From a virus: a stretch of 40,298 bases of DNA. Position numbers and translations under genes: made by a program. Numbering within the stretch: the first letter of the stretch is position 1; every line of letters begins with the position of its first letter. This document shows positions 22,527 to 29,429 of this stretch, piece by piece. Below the pieces are notes generated by a model. The model ran no database searches. It was not told the origin of the DNA and was given only the letters and a program-made list of their open reading frames with translations. Location: IMG/VR virus record IMGVR_UViG_3300008453_000582, positions 1-40,298 of that record. The stretch is one strand, 5' to 3'.

Positions 22527-23440
22527 TTGTTGTAGAGCCATTTGACATCATTGGCGGATTGCTGACCAGCTCAAGCATTCCAGAGCCTGACGCATCAGTT
22601 GGAGAGATTGTTTGGACTGCCGGCACATATAACATCGGCGATCGTCGCATCATGACATCGACACACAAACTTTATGAAGTTGTCGCCACGCCATCCACAA
22701 CAGACCAGCCAGACGTTGGCGCAGCTAAAGCGGTTCCGACATGGATTGAGGTTAGTTACACCAACAAGTACCGCATGTTTGACCAAGTGAACAGTAGCCA
22801 ATCGACTGACGCATCTCCGCTTGTTGTTGAAATCACGTCAGTCAAAGGCTTTAACTCCGCTGCAATATTCAACGCAGCCGGCGTTACGTCAGTCCGGTAT
22901 CAGGTTCACACTGCCGCCGGCTCATTAGCTTATGACAAAACCATTGAGGCAATCGATAACTCAGAGGTGATCGACTACTGGGAGTATTTCAATCTGCCGG
23001 TGATTCAGCGATACAAATTCTTTGCTAACGACTTGCCGCGCTCAACCGGCGCAAAGCTCACTGTGACCATCACTGGTGCTGCTAACGTGTCTGTTGGCGC
23101 GTTGGTCATTGGCAACAGCATTACACTTGGCGTTGCTTGTTATGGTACGAATTTCCGCCTAATCAATTTGAGTCGTGTTGACGAAAACGACTTTGGCGAT
23201 TTAGTTGTCACGCCGCGAAGAAAGTACAAGCTGATCGACTACGATGTACGCACCGAAAAATCCAAGCTAGACTTTGTTGTGAATCAGATTTCCAGGCTGG
23301 TTGACAAGCCTTGCGTCTGGGCTGGCACTGACGACACAGATGATTCAACTGTAGCTTTCGGGTACTATACTGATTTCCAGCAAAATATTGACAGTCCGGT
23401 CAAGTGTACCGCGACAATCCAGATACGGGAGCTTGTCTGA
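22523..23440 (+). CDS. Tail tip/fibre structural protein
   Basis: 305 residues, ATGA overlap with the tape measure. The N-terminal part has EIVWTAGTYNIGDRRIMTSTHKLYEVVA, a small domain common in phage tail proteins and carbohydrate-binding modules. The middle is beta-rich (VTITGAANVSVGALVIGN). The C-terminal third is polar: RRKYKLIDYDVRTEKSKLDFVVNQISRLVDKPCVW. A single such gene replaces the usual lambda M-L-K-I-J block, so tail-tip architecture here differs from lambda. Confidence 0.65.
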   Translation: MIVVEPFDIIGGLLTSSSIPEPDASVGEIVWTAGTYNIGDRRIMTSTHKLYEVVATPSTTDQPDVGAAKAVPTWIEVSYTNKYRMFDQVNSSQSTDASPLVVEITSVKGFNSAAIFNAAGVTSVRYQVHTAAGSLAYDKTIEAIDNSEVIDYWEYFNLPVIQRYKFFANDLPRSTGAKLTVTITGAANVSVGALVIGNSITLGVACYGTNFRLINLSRVDENDFGDLVVTPRRKYKLIDYDVRTEKSKLDFVVNQISRLVDKPCVWAGTDDTDDSTVAFGYYTDFQQNIDSPVKCTATIQIRELV

Positions 23441-24153
23441 TGCCATACCCACCAATTACGCCATTGCCGGCGGTGCCTAACCGGTCAGCAGAGCCAGAGA
23501 TATTCTCAGATGCGGTTGATGCGTTTTTAACTGCGCTGCCAACGCTGCAGGAGCAGATTGACGCTGCCGGCACATATATTCAAGGCGTTGGCGCTCAAGT
23601 TGACGCTGACAAAACTACTACTGGCGGGCATGTTACCGCCGCTGCCGGAAGCGCATCTGCTGCTGCATCTAGCCAAGCGCTTGCGGCTGCGTCTGCTAAC
23701 TTCAAAGGCGCATGGCCAAGCCTGGCTGGAGCACTGAATAAGCCGGCGTCTGTATCGCATAACGGCAGCTTTTGGGCGCTGATTAATAACTTAGCCAACG
23801 TCACAACATCTACGCCGTCATTGACTAACGCAGACTGGCAGTTTATTAGCGGCACCCGCTGGCAGGATACGCGCACGGCTAACTTCACTATAGCAAAAAA
23901 TGCTTATGAAAATGTAACCGCCACCTCCGCTGTTGCTGTGGCTACTCTGCCGACTCTAGTGTCTAAAGACTTTGTTTGCGTTGCAAATAATCCAGACAGC
24001 ACGCAGCTAGTTAGAATCAGCAAGGCGGGTGTTACTGTGCAGTCAAATACTGGCACAGCAGCAAGCGGCGACGACATTACCTTACGCCCTGGACAAGTGT
24101 TTTACGCCTACGCAATCAACTCAACAAATTTAAGGATTCCGAATAATGGCTGA
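23440..24153 (+). CDS. Tail fibre-like protein
   Basis: 237 residues from ATG 23440 (TGATG overlap). MPYPPITPLPAVPNRSAEPEIFSDAVDAFLTALPTLQEQIDAAGTYIQ is a typical opening of phage tail-fibre proteins, followed by an Ala-rich helical segment (AAGSASAAASSQALAAASANFKGAW) and LNKPASVSHNGSFWALINNLANVTTSTPS, a small carbohydrate-binding-like module. The C-terminus is beta-rich. Likely a receptor-binding fibre or its base. Confidence 0.75.
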   Translation: MPYPPITPLPAVPNRSAEPEIFSDAVDAFLTALPTLQEQIDAAGTYIQGVGAQVDADKTTTGGHVTAAAGSASAAASSQALAAASANFKGAWPSLAGALNKPASVSHNGSFWALINNLANVTTSTPSLTNADWQFISGTRWQDTRTANFTIAKNAYENVTATSAVAVATLPTLVSKDFVCVANNPDSTQLVRISKAGVTVQSNTGTAASGDDITLRPGQVFYAYAINSTNLRIPNNG

Positions 24154-24571
24154 TATTCCTTTAGATGCTTTGGTAAGCGGTGGTGGCGATGGCGTTACGC
24201 TTTCTGGTTCGCAGGCTTTGGTGTTCGGTAGCGCGATAGGGTCATCAGTAGGTATCGGGTTTTCTAGCACTTCTCCTGTAAACGCTGGCAGCGCATTAAC
24301 TACGGTTATGTCGCTGACAGGCAAGCGGGTGACTAGTTATATTATGATTAACGGGCTTGATACGTCAGTTTTAACTCTTAGAGTGCAGATTTTAATTGAT
24401 GGCGCAATAGTGGTTGATAAAACAGAGGCGAGCGGATTAAATAACATCCTTCTTGTCGGCAGCTCACTTTTACCAGTTACTTTAAAGTCAAATAGCAGCA
24501 TAGAGGTTAAGGTGCAGAAGGTAAGCGCCGTTTCCACTTCGGTTACTTACGGCTCCTTGGTGATTCAGTAA
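24146..24571 (+). CDS. Tail fibre/tip accessory protein
   Basis: 141 residues, overlapping the fibre gene by 8 bases. Almost entirely Ser/Thr/Val/Gly beta sequence (VSGGGDGVTLSGSQALVFGSAIGSSVG ...), with no charged clusters, as expected for a fibre tip or head-like receptor-binding domain. The end overlaps the next start (TAATG). Confidence 0.6.
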   Translation: MADIPLDALVSGGGDGVTLSGSQALVFGSAIGSSVGIGFSSTSPVNAGSALTTVMSLTGKRVTSYIMINGLDTSVLTLRVQILIDGAIVVDKTEASGLNNILLVGSSLLPVTLKSNSSIEVKVQKVSAVSTSVTYGSLVIQ

Positions 24572-24960
24572 TGCGCCAATTGCATATCAGCAACAAGTGG
24601 GTTAATGGATTGCCAACTGAAGTCGGGCAGCGGTTTCGCTTTATGACTGCCGGCGGATGGCAATATGGAACTTATGCGCCGGAGCCTGCGCCTGAAGTTG
24701 TTGATATGCGCATTACAAAGCTGGCGTTTAAACAGAGGTTTACGGCTGAAGAGCGCATTTTGATTCGTGAAGCTGCAGCAGTCAATCCGCAAATTTATGA
24801 TTTTGAGGATTTAGTAAACGCTGCGACGTATATCGACCTATCGCGCACTGACACAATAGCTGCAGTAAATGCCATTGAGCAGGCGGGATTGATTGAAGGC
24901 GGCAGAGCTGTTGAGATTATCAGCCATCCGATTAACGAGATTGAAAGGCACATGGAATGA
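24571..24960 (+). CDS. Tail-associated small protein, unknown
   Basis: 129 residues. MRQLHISNKWVNGLPTEVGQRFRFMTAGGWQYGTYAP, then RITKLAFKQRFTAEERILIREAA and DLVNAATYIDLSRTDTIAAVNAIEQAGLIEGGRAVEI. The second part matches a widespread small phage protein found at the end of tail-fibre clusters, possibly a fibre-assembly factor. ATGA overlap with the next gene. Confidence 0.6.
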   Translation: MRQLHISNKWVNGLPTEVGQRFRFMTAGGWQYGTYAPEPAPEVVDMRITKLAFKQRFTAEERILIREAAAVNPQIYDFEDLVNAATYIDLSRTDTIAAVNAIEQAGLIEGGRAVEIISHPINEIERHME

Positions 24961-25418
24961 CAAACATCAAGCTAATTTTCGGAAGAAGCTCGAAATTGGT
25001 CGGGCTGCTTATCCGGTTCTTCGATATTAGCCCATGGTCGCACGTTGCGATTTACGACGAAGAAAACGGCGTGGTGTACGAGTCAGTCGGAATGCGTTAC
25101 AAAGGTCGCTTGGGGCGGCGCAAGGGCGTCATAAAGACCGACATCAGCGACTTTAAAAAGCGCTATTCGGCTTGGCGAGTAAAAGAGGTTTGGACAGATA
25201 ATGGCAGCTGGCGTGAGCAGTGTGAAATGCTTGTTGGGAGCAAGACAGAATATGACTTTCTCGGGGTTATTGGCGCTATTTGGCTCTTGCGCCTGCTGCG
25301 GATTAACCTTGGCAGTAAGCATGCTCTACACTGCGCTGAATTCGCTAACGTTGCCTGCCGGAGATTTATAACCACTTACAGCCCAACTGTGGCTGATTGG
25401 TGGAGATTGTCAAAATGA
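24957..25418 (+). CDS. Permuted papain-like (NlpC/P60-YiiX type) hydrolase
   Basis: 153 residues. The circularly permuted NlpC/P60 order is visible: the catalytic His comes first (PWSHVAIY, H29) and the Cys later (ALHCAEF, C126). GVVYESVGMRYKG and a conserved E also fit. Such proteins act as peptidoglycan or lipid-linked amidases/peptidases. At the junction between tail and lysis genes it could help the tail cross the cell wall or assist lysis. Overlaps the endolysin (ATGA). Confidence 0.72.
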   Translation: MTNIKLIFGRSSKLVGLLIRFFDISPWSHVAIYDEENGVVYESVGMRYKGRLGRRKGVIKTDISDFKKRYSAWRVKEVWTDNGSWREQCEMLVGSKTEYDFLGVIGAIWLLRLLRINLGSKHALHCAEFANVACRRFITTYSPTVADWWRLSK

Positions 25419-25858
25419 AATACACAGAATTCAAGCATCTTTGCACGGAAGCCTTATTGGATTGGGGCTTACACTCCGACCATTGCGTTGAGCTGCTAGC
25501 GATGATCGCGGCGCACGAAAGTCTTGGCGGAAAGTATCGGCGTCAGGTTGGCGGAGGTCCGGCGCTCGGGCTTTACCAAATGGAGCCAACAACGCACGAT
25601 TCTATTTGGGACCATTCCGACACCATCCATGGCAAAGCGCTAAAGCTCGGTATTAAGCGTGATTTATCCAAGCTCGAATTTGATGATAGGTATGCGACTT
25701 TTGTCGCTCGCGCTTATTTAGCCATGGATAAAAACCCACTGCCAAAAACACCTGAAGCGATGGCGGCGTACTGCAAGCATTACTGGAATCGCACCGGCAA
25801 GGCTACGCCGGAGAAATATCTAAACGACTGGCAGGCTTGGCGAGATGGACGCATTTAA
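25415..25858 (+). CDS. Endolysin, lysozyme/transglycosylase fold
   Basis: 147 residues from ATG 25415 (ATGA overlap; ggag upstream). MIAAHESLGGKYRRQVGGGPALGLYQMEP holds the presumed catalytic Glu (E35) and the G-x-A-x-GLYQ motif of SLT/lysozyme-fold enzymes. The C-terminus has MAAYCKHYWNRTGKATPEKYLNDWQAW. No signal peptide, so release should need the holin encoded next. It cleaves the glycan strands of peptidoglycan at the end of infection. Confidence 0.8.
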   Translation: MKYTEFKHLCTEALLDWGLHSDHCVELLAMIAAHESLGGKYRRQVGGGPALGLYQMEPTTHDSIWDHSDTIHGKALKLGIKRDLSKLEFDDRYATFVARAYLAMDKNPLPKTPEAMAAYCKHYWNRTGKATPEKYLNDWQAWRDGRI

Positions 25859-26096
25859 AGCTGTCTTTGGCTTCATGTGGCAACAACCTTTGCATGTTAC
25901 GCTTAGGCAAATGCGTATTGTGCCGGTAGGGCTGATTATAAGCTCACAGCTGCTTCTGTGGGAGATTGTGCGCAGCCTGAAGCAGCTAGACCCAGTTCAG
26001 GCTGCAATTGCGTATAGCGCTATAGGGATGGCTTTAATCACGGCTATCTGGCAGGGCTTAAAGTACATCAGAGAAGGCAACGTCAAAGATGATTAA
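25845..26096 (+). CDS. Putative holin
   Basis: 83 residues overlapping the endolysin by 14 bases. Two hydrophobic segments (VPVGLIISSQLLLWEIV at about 25-41 and AAIAYSAIGMALITAIWQGL at about 53-72) and a charged C-terminus (KYIREGNVKDD). Position between endolysin and spanins and the two-segment topology fit a class II-type holin that opens the inner membrane. Confidence 0.75.
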   Translation: MDAFKAVFGFMWQQPLHVTLRQMRIVPVGLIISSQLLLWEIVRSLKQLDPVQAAIAYSAIGMALITAIWQGLKYIREGNVKDD

Positions 26097-26568
26097 ATAC
26101 TACTTAATGGCAGGCGCCGTAGTTGTTGCGTCACTTAGCGGCTACAAAGTCGCTGATTGGCAGTGGCAGTCCAAGTGGTCTGCGCATATGGCGGAGGATG
26201 CTGAGGCAAATCAGAAAGCGCTTGAAGAAGTTCAGAATAAACAGAAACGACTAACCGTGGAGCTTGAGCATGCTTACAAGACTGCAAAAGATTTACAAGA
26301 TAAATACGAATCTGATCGCATTGCTGCTGCTGACTCTGCTCAGCGGTTGCGCGACCAACTCAACAGAATTAAAGCCTTGCCCGCAAATGGTGATTCCTCC
26401 GCTCTCCGCGTCAGCGCAAACGCCGCAACCGACAGAATTGTGCTGGGAAGGCTGCTTGAAGAGTCTGACAGATTGGCGGGAGTCTACGCAGCAGAAGCTG
26501 ACAGAAATCGAATAGCACTGATTAACTGCAGCGCAGAATACAATGCAGTCAGAAAAGCCGCTAATTAG
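26089..26568 (+). CDS. Inner-membrane spanin (Rz-like)
   Basis: 159 residues. One N-terminal membrane anchor (YYLMAGAVVVASLSGYKVA, 3-21), then DWQWQSKWSAHMAEDAEA and a long coiled-coil periplasmic domain (KALEEVQNKQKRLTVELEHAYKTAKDLQDKYESD). It pairs with the lipoprotein encoded within it in the +1 frame to fuse inner and outer membranes at lysis. Ends in a bidirectional terminator. Confidence 0.88.
   Translation: MIKYYLMAGAVVVASLSGYKVADWQWQSKWSAHMAEDAEANQKALEEVQNKQKRLTVELEHAYKTAKDLQDKYESDRIAAADSAQRLRDQLNRIKALPANGDSSALRVSANAATDRIVLGRLLEESDRLAGVYAAEADRNRIALINCSAEYNAVRKAAN
26270..26515 (+). CDS. Outer-membrane spanin lipoprotein (Rz1-like), nested in Rz
   Basis: 81 residues wholly inside the Rz gene in another frame. 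ATG 26270 has ggag 7 bases upstream; a TTG at 26264 is also possible. The signal peptide NLIALLLLTLLSGC ends in a clear lipobox L-S-G-C (Cys 27). The mature part is proline-containing (KPCPQMVIPPLSASAQTPQP). A fully embedded Rz1 is the lambda arrangement and implies a host with an outer membrane. Confidence 0.85.
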   Translation: MLTRLQKIYKINTNLIALLLLTLLSGCATNSTELKPCPQMVIPPLSASAQTPQPTELCWEGCLKSLTDWRESTQQKLTEIE

Positions 26569-26578
26569 CGGCTCTTTT
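26553..26578. terminator. Bidirectional terminator between convergent operons
   Basis: Palindrome AGCCGCT-aatt-AGCGGCT at 26556-26573, followed by ctttt on the plus strand and preceded by gaaaa (so TTTTC on the minus strand). It ends both the late rightward and the leftward operon, whose last genes overlap here. Confidence 0.88.
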
Positions 26579-26830
26579 AATCACATTATGCACCGTGCGA
26601 GTGGTGCATCCTACCCTGCTGGCGATGTATTTCGGCTTATACAGCAACCGGTGCAACCGCATGATTTCAGTATGGCGAGGGTTCGCCTTTAGCCGCAGCG
26701 GTACGCCTGACCGCTTAGCGAGCGCCACAATCGTCATCTGATGCATACCGAGTTCGTGCGCTGTAACCTTCAGGGGCACTCCGGCGATGTACTGCCGCAA
26801 CGCCTCTTGATGAGTTTCAATTGGCAGCAT
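26561..26830 (-). CDS. Small DNA-binding protein with two HTH-like segments
   Basis: 89 residues. ATG at 26830 has ggagg 10 bases upstream; longer forms start inside the previous gene. LKVTAHELGMHQMTIVALAKRSGVPLR and MRLHRLLYKPKYIASRVGCTTRTVHNVIKRAAN each look like a helix-turn-helix. It resembles its neighbour (both end in a recognition-helix-like stretch plus AAN), so the two are probably duplicates. Last gene of the leftward operon; a regulator of phage or host genes is inferred. Confidence 0.7.
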   Translation of the reverse strand: MLPIETHQEALRQYIAGVPLKVTAHELGMHQMTIVALAKRSGVPLRLKANPRHTEIMRLHRLLYKPKYIASRVGCTTRTVHNVIKRAAN

Positions 26831-27092
26831 TTCTAATCTGCCTCCAAACTTGGCGCACATAAATTGGACTACAGCCAAGCTCATCTGCAACGGCTTTTGC
26901 ATCGTTACAGCCAAACTTTGCAGCAATCTTTTCCGCATAGCCTTTATCACGCTTTGGCACAGGCAATCCGTAGCGATACCGCGCCAGCCTGACGCAATCT
27001 GCGGTAGTGCCAAGCAACTCTGCCACTTGCTTATTGGTCAGCGTCACAGGCTGCTGCAGAATCATCTGAGTCATTTTTGATTGTGTTTTCAT
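26817..27092 (-). CDS. Small DNA-binding protein with HTH segments (paralogue of neighbour)
   Basis: 91 residues from ATG 27092, which overlaps the previous TGA (ATGA). An in-frame ATG 15 bases earlier is possible but less well placed. LTNKQVAELLGTTADCVRLARYRYGLPVP and DAKAVADELGCSPIYVRQVWRQIRNAAN are two HTH-like units. It overlaps the next gene by 14 bases. Confidence 0.7.
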   Translation of the reverse strand: MKTQSKMTQMILQQPVTLTNKQVAELLGTTADCVRLARYRYGLPVPKRDKGYAEKIAAKFGCNDAKAVADELGCSPIYVRQVWRQIRNAAN

Positions 27093-27241
27093 CCTATTTC
27101 GTCCCATTCCCGCTTAAAATCACGTTTCGCCTTTCTAGGCTTCTTTTTTGCTTCGCCAGGATAATTCATGGCATAAAGCACTGCTAACACTATCAGCACT
27201 AAGCTGATGAACATATCAGACCAGAATGTTGTATCGCTCAT
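27089..27241 (-). CDS. Small single-pass membrane protein, unknown
   Basis: 50 residues: short polar start, hydrophobic segment MFISLVLIVLAVLYAMNY (about 10-27), then a very basic tail (EAKKKPRKAKRDFKREW). The positive tail predicts a cytoplasmic C-terminus. ATGA overlaps on both sides. Too short for family assignment. Confidence 0.65.
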   Translation of the reverse strand: MSDTTFWSDMFISLVLIVLAVLYAMNYPGEAKKKPRKAKRDFKREWDEIG

Positions 27242-27387
27242 GATAGGCAGAATCCAAAAAATACCAATATCAAAACCAATGCCATAACAAACACATAAAC
27301 ATTAGTCAGCGACCATATCACCGCCGCAAAAAACGCAGTCCAAAACAGCAGCTGCGCGATTGCGGATAGGATTGTGCGTGCTTTCAT
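27238..27387 (-). CDS. Small membrane protein, unknown
   Basis: 49 residues, mostly two hydrophobic segments (ILSAIAQLLFWTAFFAAVIW and VYVFVMALVLILVFFGFCL) with a short turn. The start ATG 27387 overlaps the previous TGA. Candidate inner-membrane peptide, perhaps of the exclusion or lysis-timing kind, but nothing specific is visible. Confidence 0.65.
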   Translation of the reverse strand: MKARTILSAIAQLLFWTAFFAAVIWSLTNVYVFVMALVLILVFFGFCLS

Positions 27388-27515
27388 TTCTTCACCGTAA
27401 CAAATGATGCGCGACCTACTAGTGCAAGGTCCGTGAGCACAGGCAGCACGTACAGCCAGCCTGTAAAATTTGCACCTATAAAGTGCTCTGCAATTGCAAA
27501 TCCGAAAGTAATCAT
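27384..27515 (-). CDS. Small hydrophobic protein, unknown
   Basis: 43 residues from ATG 27515, which overlaps the previous TGA (ATGA), with ggcggtg upstream. MITFGFAIAEHFIGANFTGWLYVLPVLTDLALVGRASF: moderately hydrophobic, a possible single membrane pass. Part of the coupled tiny-gene run. Confidence 0.55.
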   Translation of the reverse strand: MITFGFAIAEHFIGANFTGWLYVLPVLTDLALVGRASFVTVKK

Positions 27516-27700
27516 TCTGCACCGCCTTGCTGTTTGGTGAATTTAGCAGCTGCGGCAACAAAAAACGGCCAAAGCACAAATCCGAAGAACGACAACAGTA
27601 CTGAGCCTCCGATATTGTTAACAATTGAAAGTCTTGATTTGACCGTCAGCAAGCACACCAGAGATAGAGCAAATGTAGCCCAGAAGTAGTAATCGAACAT
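27512..27700 (-). CDS. Small two-pass membrane protein, unknown
   Basis: 62 residues from ATG 27700 (aggtggag just upstream; the GTG before it is the alternative). Segments FDYYFWATFALSLVCLLTV (2-20) and GGSVLLSFFGFVLWPFFVAAAA (about 32-53), then a short basic tail. Overlaps both neighbours. Confidence 0.65.
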   Translation of the reverse strand: MFDYYFWATFALSLVCLLTVKSRLSIVNNIGGSVLLSFFGFVLWPFFVAAAAKFTKQQGGAE

Positions 27701-27801
27701 CACTCCACCTCGCCTTGCCGGATGCGTTCATCGCATACACTGCATTTATAGATTTTTGCCAGTGCCGCGATGACGGCGCAGTGTATTGTTGATAGCTTCA
27801 T
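27700..27801 (-). CDS. 33-residue peptide with CxxC, unknown
   Basis: ATG 27801 has gaggagcggc upstream and overlaps the previous TGA (ATGA). MKLSTIHCAVIAALAKIYKCSVCDERIRQGEVE: slightly hydrophobic start and a CxxC pair that might bind a metal or be oxidised. The spacing and coupling support translation. Confidence 0.55.
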   Translation of the reverse strand: MKLSTIHCAVIAALAKIYKCSVCDERIRQGEVE

Positions 27802-28010
27802 AGCCGCTCCTCGATTCTTTCCGCATGTTTAATCACTTCAGCCACGCCATAACGCAGCGATTCTGCTGCACATCGTGCGTTACTACCCATGCTGCGATTG
27901 TAGTCATACTGATAACCAGCCTGCTCGCAAAGGCTGCTGAGCTTGTTAAACAGCTGGTCACGATTGCGGCAGTTGCTAAGCTCGCATTTTGCTTCTGATA
28001 GTGGGGTCAT
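27798..28010 (-). CDS. Small Cys-containing soluble protein, unknown
   Basis: 70 residues with ggagg 8 bases before the ATG. CELSNCRNRDQLFNKLSSLCEQAGYQYDYNRSMGSNARCAAESLRYGV: four cysteines without a regular zinc spacing. Coupled by ATGA to both neighbours. Confidence 0.65.
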   Translation of the reverse strand: MTPLSEAKCELSNCRNRDQLFNKLSSLCEQAGYQYDYNRSMGSNARCAAESLRYGVAEVIKHAERIEERL

Positions 28011-28237
28011 TTGATTGCCTCCAACGCTTTAAAAGTTAAATCCAAAACAACAAACCAAGCAACAAAGCAAAACAAGCCGACACCAATATATTTAGACGCA
28101 GTAGCTAAACGCTCAGCCAACCGCAAATCATCGTCGCAGCGCTTGTGGTTGTTTACGTAGTCGATTAACGGCATTTCCTTTTTCATAAGCTCACCCTTCC
28201 GTGTGTCTGGTTTGTGGTAGTCAATAAAGTTGTTCAT
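28007..28237 (-). CDS. Small membrane protein, unknown
   Basis: 76 residues from ATG 28237 (gagg 5 bases upstream, but within a small palindrome CCTCAATTTGAGG that could hide it). A second start at 28186 has the better site aagggtgag, so two forms may be made. C-terminal membrane segment YIGVGLFCFVAWFVVLDLTF (about 51-70). First gene of the tiny-gene run after the HTH gene. Confidence 0.6.
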   Translation of the reverse strand: MNNFIDYHKPDTRKGELMKKEMPLIDYVNNHKRCDDDLRLAERLATASKYIGVGLFCFVAWFVVLDLTFKALEAIK

Positions 28238-28271
28238 AAGCACCTCAATTTGAGGCGTACAGCTTAATCGC

Positions 28272-28631
28272 CTAGTAAATAAATGACTCTAAAGTCTGTT
28301 TAACTTTCTGCAGCTCTGCAACTGCGGTTGATGCGTTAAGGTCGATTGGTTTTGTGCCAAAAATATGGCGCTCTTTTGCTGCGTGCCAAATTCTAAAGTG
28401 CGCCCAGCTGTTGCTAAATTCTAATGTTGCATACTGCTCTGTAAAAGTGCCAACCACATGCATACAATCAAAGATGTAACACAGCTGACTAATCTCGCCA
28501 ATCAGCTTGATGATTTCAGGTTCTGCGCCGGATTGCATAATTACGATTGCTTTGCGGCGTTTTTCTGCAGGCCATCTTCTGACAGTCTCATGGCTTAATC
28601 CAAAGTATTCTGCGATTTCTTTATGCTTCAT
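28272..28631 (-). CDS. HTH transcriptional regulator, probably autoregulated
   Basis: 119 residues with ggagg before ATG 28631. The N-terminal HTH is HKEIAEYFGLSHETVRRWPAEKRRKAIVIM (3-32); the rest (LIGEISQLCYIFDCMHVVGTFTEQY..., SAVAEL-like helices) is a probable oligomerisation/effector part. A 24-bp near-perfect palindrome lies over its promoter 20 bases upstream, the arrangement expected for self-repression. Controls the leftward tiny-gene run. Confidence 0.75.
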   Translation of the reverse strand: MKHKEIAEYFGLSHETVRRWPAEKRRKAIVIMQSGAEPEIIKLIGEISQLCYIFDCMHVVGTFTEQYATLEFSNSWAHFRIWHAAKERHIFGTKPIDLNASTAVAELQKVKQTLESFIY

Positions 28632-28650
28632 TTCATCCTCCAGTTGTTAT

Positions 28651-28684
28651 GTGGTAATGGTATACCACTACCACAGCATGTCAA
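28651..28684 (-). promoter_or_regulatory. Leftward promoter with 24-bp palindromic operator
   Basis: Reverse strand: TTGACA at 28684-28679, 16-base spacer, TACCAT at 28662-28657. The dyad at 28651-28674 (core TGGTATACCA flanked by GTGGTA and TACCAC) matches its reverse complement at 22 of 24 positions and covers spacer and -10. Likely operator of the HTH protein encoded directly downstream. Confidence 0.75.
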
Positions 28685-28692
28685 ATTTTATT

Positions 28693-29301
28693 TCACTGGT
28701 CAGATGACTTAAACGTCATTTTCAACAAAGCCTCCGCAACTCTTGCGTCAGTCTGCTCTGCAGCAAATGCGGATGCAAATTCAATTTTCTTTACTCTCCA
28801 CGCTTCTGACGCATCATCTATGTTTGCGTATCTACCCAGGTGATTCCCGCTTCCACACCTAACTTGAAACTTTTTTGTTTGAACGCAAATTGTCACACCC
28901 TGCGGAAGATTTCCTCTTCTCTTTTTCAGGTATGCAATAAAGTTGTTTAAGCGTTTTGATATAAAGCAGCATCGATCTGGGCCGTAAATCTTGTTGCCAG
29001 CAATCAGTAGATCCTTATCCAGATGCTTTCCTTGCCAATCCTGCCGCTCCATCCAGCGCTTGAAATTACTGAAAGTTAGCCACTCATCACAAACAGAGCA
29101 ATCAACGTAAGTGGGTTGTCTTTTTTGATATTTATCAGAGTAACAGCGCATTAGCATGTTTCGCCACGCCTGATAAAACGGACATCTGAATATCAGCTTC
29201 TTTTTTGGGCCAGAGTTATCGTATTTTTCTGTCACATAATCAGAATCGTTAACGCCAACGCCTTCAACTAGCTTTCTATTTCCAGTCATATAATCCACCA
29301 T
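28693..29301 (-). CDS. HNH-like/AP2-like DNA-binding protein (putative homing endonuclease)
   Basis: 202 residues from ATG 29301; ATG 29289 and GTG 29316 are in-frame alternatives. FRCPFYQAWRNMLMRCYS, then YVDCSVCDEWLTFSNFKRWM and HLDKDLLIAGNKIYGPDRCCFI, belong to a phage/plasmid family related to HNH enzymes, though the first catalytic His is not obvious. The C-terminal part (LPQGVTICVQTKKFQVRCGSG...LGRYANIDDASEAW) looks like an AP2-type DNA-binding domain. It has its own promoter and a structured leader, so it is probably an inserted cassette. Confidence 0.75.
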   Translation of the reverse strand: MVDYMTGNRKLVEGVGVNDSDYVTEKYDNSGPKKKLIFRCPFYQAWRNMLMRCYSDKYQKRQPTYVDCSVCDEWLTFSNFKRWMERQDWQGKHLDKDLLIAGNKIYGPDRCCFISKRLNNFIAYLKKRRGNLPQGVTICVQTKKFQVRCGSGNHLGRYANIDDASEAWRVKKIEFASAFAAEQTDARVAEALLKMTFKSSDQ

Positions 29302-29308
29302 AAAATTA

Positions 29309-29420
29309 AACCCCACGCAGTTGAGACGGGCTGTAGCAAGCCACCTGCATGGGGTTCAAAGTTCTGCTACCTGTTTATCCTGCTTTTGGCAGTCAATCAG
29401 CTTGCGTCTCACGGCTTACT
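29309..29420 (-). promoter_or_regulatory. Pseudoknot-capable leader RNA that sequesters the HNH/AP2 start site
   Basis: On the reverse strand: helix A TGAGACG (29411-29405)/CGTCTCA (29328-29322); hairpin D CTGC/GCAG (29392-29380); helix C GTAGCA (29370-29365)/TGCTAC (29338-29333); and helix B joining 29356-29345 in the loop of C with 29320-29309, 12 pairs including one G-U. Helix B crosses A and C, a pseudoknot, and contains the GTGGGG ribosome-binding sequence before ATG 29301. GCAAGC next to A can also pair with GCTTGC next to C, so alternatives exist. Confidence 0.65.
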
Positions 29421-29429
29421 GATGAGTGC

